Source of the DNA: Agrococcus sp.
GTDB taxonomy: Bacteria > Actinomycetota > Actinomycetes > Actinomycetales > Microbacteriaceae
Reading direction: 5' to 3'
DNA: 39,690 nt
Assembly (NCBI GenBank): GCA_031178105.1
Contig: JAPSJX010000010.1
Location: forward strand, 1 to 39,690
A program made the position numbers and the translations under genes. This document shows, one piece after another, positions 32,949-39,690 of the stretch (positions are counted from its first letter, which is position 1; each line of letters opens with the position of its first letter). The notes beneath the pieces were generated by a model. That model ran no database searches and was not told where the DNA came from. It saw only the letters and a list, made by a program, of their open reading frames with translations.

Positions 32949-34463
32949 CTAGACCCGCTCCCCCACCGCATCCCGCCAGCCGAACGCGAGCGCGGTCGCG
33001 GCGATGACCACGAACGGCGCGGCGATCTCGGGGCGTCCCGCCCACAGCACGGCCACGGCGAGCGCGAGCACGGCGACGGTCAGCTCGAGCGCGCGCCGCC
33101 GGACCACCAGCCTGGCGCTGCCGCCGGCGCGCTCCTTCGGCGTGATGCGGAACCGTGCGCGACCCGACACCGCGACCGCGACGACGGCACGCGCTGCGAC
33201 GACACCGATCGAGGCGTAGAGCATCGACGCGCGGACCGCGAAGGCGATGCCCGCGGCCGGCCCACGTGCCCGGCCGCGGTGCAGCGCCTCTGGCACGAGC
33301 GGCACGAGGCTCAGCAGCGCCAGTGGCAGCCCGAGCTGCCAGGGGAACGCGGCGATGCCCGTGAGCGCACCGATGATGGAGTAGCCGAACAGCGCGAGCG
33401 GCACGAGAGCGGCGAGCACGGGGATGAGCAGCTCGAGCGCGAGGTCGATGCGTCGCCGCACCCGCAGCCGCGGGTCGACGAGGCTCCCGCGCGATCGCAC
33501 GAGCAGCTGCACCGCGCCCTCGGCGAACTTGCCGAACTGCACGGCGAAGGCGGTGTGGTCGACGGGCGCGTCCTCGATCGAGACGAGCTCCGGCGCGGCC
33601 ACGACGGCCCAGCCCCGCCGCTCGAGCTCGACGGTCAGCGCGGTGTCCTCCATGACGACCTCGGGGAAGCCGCCCGCCTCGAGCAGCGCCGCCACGTCGA
33701 GCATGGCGCCGCGGCCGCAGAAGTCGACGACGCCGAGCGCAGCCCGAGCGGCGAGCTTCGTGTCCGCGTGCCTGGTGAACAGGCCAGAGAAGTCGCGTGC
33801 GAACGAGGTGTCGCCGTCGCGCGAGCGGATGCGCCCCTGCACGACGGCGGCCTCGGGATGCGCGCCGAACCGCGCGAGCGCACCGGCGACGAAGTGCTCG
33901 TCGACCTCCTGGTCGGCGTCGAGCACGACGACGTAGTCGACCTCATCGCAGTGCGCCTCGAGCCACGCGTTGAGGTTGCCCGCCTTCGCGCCGGTCCTGG
34001 TGCTGCGCCGGTGCACCTCGACGCCCTCGGCCTCCAGCGCCGCGACGCGAGCACGCGTCTCCGGCAGGCGCGAGTCGTCGAGCACGACCGTGCGGGTGCG
34101 CGCATGCGTCTGGCGCGCGCTGCGACGGATGACGTCGGCGCGGAAGTCGTCTGCGGTCGGGAACAGCACGGCGACGCGAGCGCCCGTCATCGGCGTGGGT
34201 GCGGGAGGAGCCTCGGGCTTGCGGGTGAGCGAGACGAGCAGCATCACGAGCTGCCGCAGCCCGGCGAGCAGGGCGAGCCCGACGAGCACGGCGGTCACGC
34301 CGAGCGCGCTCCAGCCGAGCGGGTCGACGGGCGTCGCGAGCGCCGCGAGCAGCGCGGCCGACCCCGCGGCGAGCGCTGCCCACGACACGATCAGCACGGC
34401 GACCGCCGTGCCGCCGGTCGCCGGCGTGCGCACCGCGGGTCGTGTCGGTCCGATCCGGGTCAA
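32949..34463 (-). CDS. membrane-bound family 2 glycosyltransferase (cellulose-synthase-like)
   Basis: 504 residues. Two N-terminal membrane helices (about 18-42, 48-72), a GT2 catalytic domain at about 93-320, then four or more C-terminal helices. Catalytic markers: DDSRLPETR early, VVLDADQEVDEHF (the D-x-D nucleotide-sugar site) and VMEDTALTVELERRGW (the catalytic base region). The usual Q-x-x-R-W of processive enzymes is replaced by QFGKFAEGAVQL, with no Trp. So it may add single sugars or make a different polymer. TTG at 34463, with GAGG five bases before it, is the best start seen. Product unknown; probably a surface polysaccharide. Confidence 0.86.
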   Translation of the reverse strand: MTRIGPTRPAVRTPATGGTAVAVLIVSWAALAAGSAALLAALATPVDPLGWSALGVTAVLVGLALLAGLRQLVMLLVSLTRKPEAPPAPTPMTGARVAVLFPTADDFRADVIRRSARQTHARTRTVVLDDSRLPETRARVAALEAEGVEVHRRSTRTGAKAGNLNAWLEAHCDEVDYVVVLDADQEVDEHFVAGALARFGAHPEAAVVQGRIRSRDGDTSFARDFSGLFTRHADTKLAARAALGVVDFCGRGAMLDVAALLEAGGFPEVVMEDTALTVELERRGWAVVAAPELVSIEDAPVDHTAFAVQFGKFAEGAVQLLVRSRGSLVDPRLRVRRRIDLALELLIPVLAALVPLALFGYSIIGALTGIAAFPWQLGLPLALLSLVPLVPEALHRGRARGPAAGIAFAVRASMLYASIGVVAARAVVAVAVSGRARFRITPKERAGGSARLVVRRRALELTVAVLALAVAVLWAGRPEIAAPFVVIAATALAFGWRDAVGERV

Positions 34464-34590
34464 CGTCGCCTCACTCTCGGCGCGTGACGGGTGCGCGCAC
34501 GCTCGGAGGCTAGCCGCTGCGCCTTCGAGTGCGGTGGAGGATTCATCCGAACGGAGGAGGCTCAGCCGCCGACGGCGCGACCGGCACGGC

Positions 34591-35877
34591 TCAGTCGACG
34601 AGGTCGTGCAGCTGCACGATCTCGTCGCGCGCCGGCCCGACGCCGATCGCCGAGATGCGGCTGCCGGAGCAGTCCTCCAGGAAGCGCACGTAGGCGCGGG
34701 CGTTCGCGGGCAGGTCCGAGAGCTCGCGCGCGCCGCTGATGTCCTCGCTCCAGCCGGGCAGCTCCTCGTAGATCGGCTTCGCGTGGTGGAAGTCCGACTG
34801 CGAGACGGGCATCTCGTCGAACCGCACGCCGTCGACCTCGTAGGCGACGCACACCGGGATGCGCTCGATGCCGGTGAGGACGTCGAGCTTCGTGAGCACG
34901 ATGTCGGTGAGGCCGTTGACGCGCGAGGCGTAGCGGGTGAGCAGCGTGTCGTTCCAGCCGCAGCGACGTGGGCGGCCCGTCGTGGTGCCGAACTCGAAGC
35001 CGTTGCTGCGCAGCAGGTCGCCCCACTCGTCGAACAGCTCGGTCGGGAACGGGCCTGCGCCGACGCGCGTCGTGTAGGCCTTGACGATGCCGATGACGCG
35101 GTCGAGGCGAGCGGGCGCGACGCCGGAGCCGGAGGCTGCGCCGGCGGCGGTCGCGGTCGAGGAGGTCACGAACGGGTACGTGCCGTGGTCGATGTCGAGC
35201 ATCGTGGCCTGACCCGCTTCGAACACGACGGTCTTGCCGGCGTCGAGCGCCTGCGACAGCTCGAGGCCGGTGTCGCCCACCATCGGGCGGATGCGCTCGA
35301 CGTACGACGTGAGGTCGTCGAAGACCTCGTCGACCGTCACCGCGCGTCGGTTGTAGACCTTCGAGAGCATGTGGTTCTTGACGTCGAGCGCGCCCTCGAT
35401 CTTCTGGCGCAGGATCGACTCGTCGAAGAGGTCCTGGATGCGGATGCCGACGCGGTTGATCTTGTCGGCGTACGCCGGGCCGATGCCGCGCCCGGTGGTG
35501 CCGATCGAGCGCTTGCCGAGGAACCGCTCCGTCACCTTGTCGAGGGTGCGGTGGTAGTCGGTGATGACGTGCGCGTTCGCCGAGATGCGCAGCTTCGACA
35601 CGTCGACGCCGCGCGCCGAGAGGGCGGTCAGCTCGTCGAAGAGCACCTCGAGGTCGATCACGACGCCGTTGCCGATCACGGGCGTCACGCCCTGGGTGAG
35701 GATGCCCGACGGCAGCAGGTGCAGCGCGTACTTCTCGTTGCCCACCACGACGGTGTGCCCGGCGTTGTTGCCGCCGTTGAACTTCACGACGTAGTCGGTG
35801 CGGCTGCCGAGCAGGTCCGTGGCCTTGCCCTTGCCCTCATCGCCCCACTGGGCGCCGATGATGACGATTCCTGGCAT
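34591..35877 (-). CDS. purA: adenylosuccinate synthase
   Basis: 428 residues. GTP-dependent joining of IMP and aspartate, first step from IMP to AMP. Motifs: [18 protein letters not shown] (P-loop), [64 protein letters not shown] and the nucleotide-binding KLDVLTG. ATG at 35877 follows AAGGG and gives the standard [11 protein letters not shown] start. It is the only purine gene here for a branch after IMP. Upstream lie a TAGGGT hexamer and a palindromic repeat. Confidence 0.97.
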   Translation of the reverse strand: MPGIVIIGAQWGDEGKGKATDLLGSRTDYVVKFNGGNNAGHTVVVGNEKYALHLLPSGILTQGVTPVIGNGVVIDLEVLFDELTALSARGVDVSKLRISANAHVITDYHRTLDKVTERFLGKRSIGTTGRGIGPAYADKINRVGIRIQDLFDESILRQKIEGALDVKNHMLSKVYNRRAVTVDEVFDDLTSYVERIRPMVGDTGLELSQALDAGKTVVFEAGQATMLDIDHGTYPFVTSSTATAAGAASGSGVAPARLDRVIGIVKAYTTRVGAGPFPTELFDEWGDLLRSNGFEFGTTTGRPRRCGWNDTLLTRYASRVNGLTDIVLTKLDVLTGIERIPVCVAYEVDGVRFDEMPVSQSDFHHAKPIYEELPGWSEDISGARELSDLPANARAYVRFLEDCSGSRISAIGVGPARDEIVQLHDLVD

Positions 35878-35910
35878 GGGGCATCCCTTCGACGGGTTCG
35901 CGTACACCCC

Positions 35911-35916
35911 ACCCTA
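35911..35916 (-). promoter_or_regulatory. -10 hexamer of purA
   Basis: TAGGGT on the minus strand, 33 bases before the ATG at 35877. Confidence 0.45.
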
Positions 35917-35963
35917 TCGAGCACCCGCGAACCCCTCGCCCGGGCAGGCGCCTCGCGGTGGAC

Positions 35964-36055
35964 GCGGGTGGTCACGACACGCCACGGCCCGGCGGCCGGG
36001 TGGTCAGGACACGCCGCAGGAGGCGGCAGTGGCGCGGCGTGTCGTGACCACCCGC
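35964..36055. repeat. palindromic intergenic repeat, family C
   Basis: Two perfect 20-base inverted arms (35964-35983 and 36036-36055) flank a third, near-identical copy of the arm at 35998-36014 in the same orientation as the first (GTGGTCA(C/G)GACACGCC core). It lies between purA and the epimerase fusion gene, 22 bases past the latter's stop, and could also terminate it. Confidence 0.85.
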
Positions 36056-36076
36056 CGCGATCGCTGGCGGCGCGAG

Positions 36077-37408
36077 TCAGGCGAAGCGGCCGAGCTGGTG
36101 CCGCAGGGACGCCTCGAGGCGGGGACGGCGGAAGCGGTGGCCGAGCTCGGCGAGCCGGGTGGGCACCACGCGCTGGTTCGCGAGCGCGAGCTCGTGCATG
36201 CCATGCTCGCCGAGCAGCACGCGCGGGCCGAGTGCGGGCGTCGGCAGCAGCGCAGGCCGGCGCAGCACGGCGCCGAGCGTCGAGGCGTACTCGCGCTGCC
36301 GCACCGGCTCGGGCGCGACGGCGTTGATCGGACCGGTCATCCGCTCGTCGACGAGCGCGCGGGCGTAGATGTCGACGAGGTCGTCGAGGTCGATCCACGA
36401 CTGCCAGTGGTGACCGCCCGCGAGCGGCCCGCCGAGGCCGGCCGCGTACAGCGGTCGCAGCACCTGCAGCACGCCGCCGCGCGGCGTCTGCACGAGCCCG
36501 GTGCGGATGAGCGCCGTGCGCACACCGCCCTCGGTGGCGGCAGCGGTGTCGGCCTCCCACTCGACGGTGACGTCGGCGAGGAAGCCGTCACCCGGGTCGC
36601 TGACCTCGCTGAGCGGCTCGTCGCCGCGGTCGTCGCCGTAGATGCCGATCGCCGAGGCGCCCACGAACGCCCGCAGCCCGCTCGCCGCCGCGAGCTCGGC
36701 GAGCCGGTGCGTCGGCCCGATCCGGCTGACGCGGATGCGCTCGCGGTGGTCGTCCCCGAAGCGGCCGAAGATCGACGCGCCGGCTAGGTGCACGAGCGCG
36801 TCGACGCCGTCGAGCAGGTCGGGCGCGGGCGCATCCGGGTCCCAGCGCCGCTCGCCGGCGCCGGGTGCCCTCCGGACGAGCCGCACGACCCGGTGGCCGC
36901 CGGTCGTGAGGAAGGCGGCGAGCGCCGTGCCGATGAGGCCGGAGGCGCCGGTCATCGCGACGGTCATGGGCGCGGCGGCGAGCTCCCGATGCCGCTGCAG
37001 GTCGTCGGCGAGCTGCCGGTGGCGGTAGACGAACATCGGCCGCAGCAGTCGCGAGCCCACCTGCGTGTCGACCCGGTCGCGCATGATGGTCGCGTCGCGC
37101 AGCGGCTCGAGGCGGTGCTCGTGCCGCCAGCGCAGCGGCGCGAGCGCCGCGGATGCGAGACCGCCCGCCACGCGCTCGTCGACGAACGCCCGTCCCGGCT
37201 CGAACCCGGAGGGGTCGTGCTGCGCGACCCACAGCTGCCCGCCAGGCAGCGCGAGCTCGGCGCGGCCGTCCGCGAGCGAGGTCGCCTCGCGGCGCACCGA
37301 GCCCGGCAGCCACGGCGGCATGAGCCGCTGCAGCGCTCCCGGACGGGCGTGCCACGCGAAGACCTCGTCGGCAGTGGCGTCGATCGTGCTCGAGTACTGG
37401 ATGCCCAC
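36077..37408 (-). CDS. SRPBCC-epimerase fusion (TIGR01777-like)
   Basis: 443 residues. Residues 1-145 are a START-like cyclase/dehydrase domain (MGIQYSSTIDATADEVFAWHARPGALQRLMPPW). Residues 148-443 are an atypical short-chain epimerase of the TIGR01777/YfcH/SulA-like family: VAMTGASGLIGTALAAFL nucleotide fold, DALVHLAGASI, and the GASAIGIYGDD block. The stand-alone family is about 300 residues; N-terminal fusions of this kind are known in actinobacteria. GTG at 37408 lies six bases after TACGTT, so the message is probably leaderless. Substrate unknown. Confidence 0.92.
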   Translation of the reverse strand: MGIQYSSTIDATADEVFAWHARPGALQRLMPPWLPGSVRREATSLADGRAELALPGGQLWVAQHDPSGFEPGRAFVDERVAGGLASAALAPLRWRHEHRLEPLRDATIMRDRVDTQVGSRLLRPMFVYRHRQLADDLQRHRELAAAPMTVAMTGASGLIGTALAAFLTTGGHRVVRLVRRAPGAGERRWDPDAPAPDLLDGVDALVHLAGASIFGRFGDDHRERIRVSRIGPTHRLAELAAASGLRAFVGASAIGIYGDDRGDEPLSEVSDPGDGFLADVTVEWEADTAAATEGGVRTALIRTGLVQTPRGGVLQVLRPLYAAGLGGPLAGGHHWQSWIDLDDLVDIYARALVDERMTGPINAVAPEPVRQREYASTLGAVLRRPALLPTPALGPRVLLGEHGMHELALANQRVVPTRLAELGHRFRRPRLEASLRHQLGRFA

Positions 37409-37414
37409 GGCGCG

Positions 37415-37420
37415 AACGTA
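37415..37420 (-). promoter_or_regulatory. -10 hexamer of leaderless epimerase-fusion transcript
   Basis: TACGTT on the minus strand, six bases before the GTG at 37408. Confidence 0.55.
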
Positions 37421-37456
37421 CGCCCCGGTCCTGTGCCGAAGCAGAGGACCGGGGCG
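37421..37456 (-). terminator. terminator hairpin after SRPBCC gene
   Basis: A perfect 12-pair stem (37421-37432 with 37445-37456) around a 12-base loop, 14 bases past the stop of the upstream minus-strand gene. It also occupies the -35 region of the epimerase gene. Confidence 0.7.
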
Positions 37457-37470
37457 TGCGGTTGCAGCGA

Positions 37471-37953
37471 CTAGTGGCCGGTGCTGTCGGGAGCGCGGTC
37501 GATGTCGCCCTCCCAGCCGGACTCGGCCGCGAGCTGCGAGGGCGCCTCCTCGGCGATCTCCTTGAACCGCTTGAGGTCCTTGCCGATCTGCGCGTCGTCG
37601 ACCTGCAGCAGGGCGCCAGCGGCCTCGATGATGCCCTGCGGCTTCCAGTCGATCTGCACGTTCACGCGCGTCTGGTCGTCATCGATCCGGTGGAACGTGA
37701 CGACGCCTGCGTGCGTCTCGCCATCGGTGCTGCGCCAGGCGACGCGCTCGTCCTGGTGCTGCTCGGTGATCTCGGCGTCGAACTCGCGCTCCACGCCTGC
37801 GATCGAGACGACCCAGTGCAGCTTCGAGTCGGTGAGCTGGGTGATGGACTCCACGCCGCCCATGAAGCGGGGGAACTCCTCGAACTGCGTCCAGAGCGCG
37901 TAGACCGCGCTGATGGGCGCCTTGACGTCGATGCTGTCGGTGACCTGGGGCAT
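37471..37953 (-). CDS. SRPBCC family protein (paralogue 1)
   Basis: 160 residues. MPQVTDSIDVKAPISAVYALWTQFEEFPRFMGGVESITQL is the start of a polyketide-cyclase/dehydrase fold, with a C-terminal helix (IGKDLKRFKEIAEE) and a short acidic tail. Members of this subgroup (YndB/cyclase-like, often in pairs) have no fixed activity. ATG at 37953 follows GAGGAG. The next gene upstream, 60 bases away, is a clear relative. Confidence 0.88.
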   Translation of the reverse strand: MPQVTDSIDVKAPISAVYALWTQFEEFPRFMGGVESITQLTDSKLHWVVSIAGVEREFDAEITEQHQDERVAWRSTDGETHAGVVTFHRIDDDQTRVNVQIDWKPQGIIEAAGALLQVDDAQIGKDLKRFKEIAEEAPSQLAAESGWEGDIDRAPDSTGH

Positions 37954-38013
37954 GCTGCTCCTCTGTCTTGTCCTGCTTCGATGTGCCCGAGCCGACGGCC
38001 CGGGTTCGGTACG

Positions 38014-39690
<1,677 letters not shown>

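Overview
The window is about 72% G+C by eye. Genes are tightly packed on both strands, often with 4-base start/stop overlaps. The content points to a high-G+C actinobacterium, most likely of the family Microbacteriaceae: DUF3073, DUF3817, DUF2510 and DUF4190 proteins, a PurS/PurQ/PurL type FGAM synthase, a mycothiol-dependent maleylpyruvate isomerase-like protein, and a TipA-like MerR regulator. The family assignment is inference. There are no rRNA or tRNA genes, insertion sequences, phage genes or CRISPR arrays, and no gene-free stretch longer than about 205 bases.

Layout. 1-788 (-): 5' part of a gene for a disordered Arg/Gly/Asp-rich protein with eight 48-bp repeats. 987-6025 (-): DUF2510 protein, a solo RND efflux permease and a MerR/TipAS regulator with a textbook operator. 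6154-8811 (+): two CrcB/Fluc fluoride channel subunits, DUF3073 and L-serine dehydratase. 8878-9930 (-): two small DUF4190-like membrane proteins. 10041-11138 (-): purM. 11279-13549 (+): tdh-kbl, threonine to glycine. 13713-16267 (+): membrane beta-propeller protein plus lipoprotein. 16405-17862 (+): purF. 17871-22231 (-): membrane proteins, an SCP2-like protein, and the CtaG-like/DUF2243 pair. 22436-24588 (+): purD-purC. 24670-25569 (-): neutral zinc metallopeptidase. 25706-29708 (+): purS-purQ, DUF3817, purL. 29804-31275 (+): DUF1761, SRPBCC and DUF2510/TM2 proteins. 31276-32170 (-): split GNAT acetyltransferase and chorismate mutase. 32276-34463: DinB/MDMPI protein (+) and a GT2 membrane glycosyltransferase (-). 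34591-35877 (-): purA. 36077-38433 (-): SRPBCC-epimerase fusion and two SRPBCC paralogues. 38592 to the end (+): argG, cut by the window edge.

How it works together. Eight purine genes (purM, F, D, C, S, Q, L, A) lie within 26 kb but are broken into six separately promoted units on both strands. tdh-kbl makes glycine, a PurD substrate, and sdaA degrades serine, so the area as a whole handles one-carbon, glycine and purine supply. The promoters are unusually easy to read: about a dozen genes have a TANNNT -10 hexamer six or seven bases before the start codon, which predicts leaderless mRNAs.

No recognisable defence, secretion or biosynthetic island is present. The least explained material is intergenic and small: three families of palindromic repeats (11158-11222 with 29715-29778; 26698-26817; 35964-36055), a strongly over-represented GGATGC/GCATCC hexamer, a GNAT gene split at an ATGA junction, and an uncharacterised propeller/lipoprotein operon.
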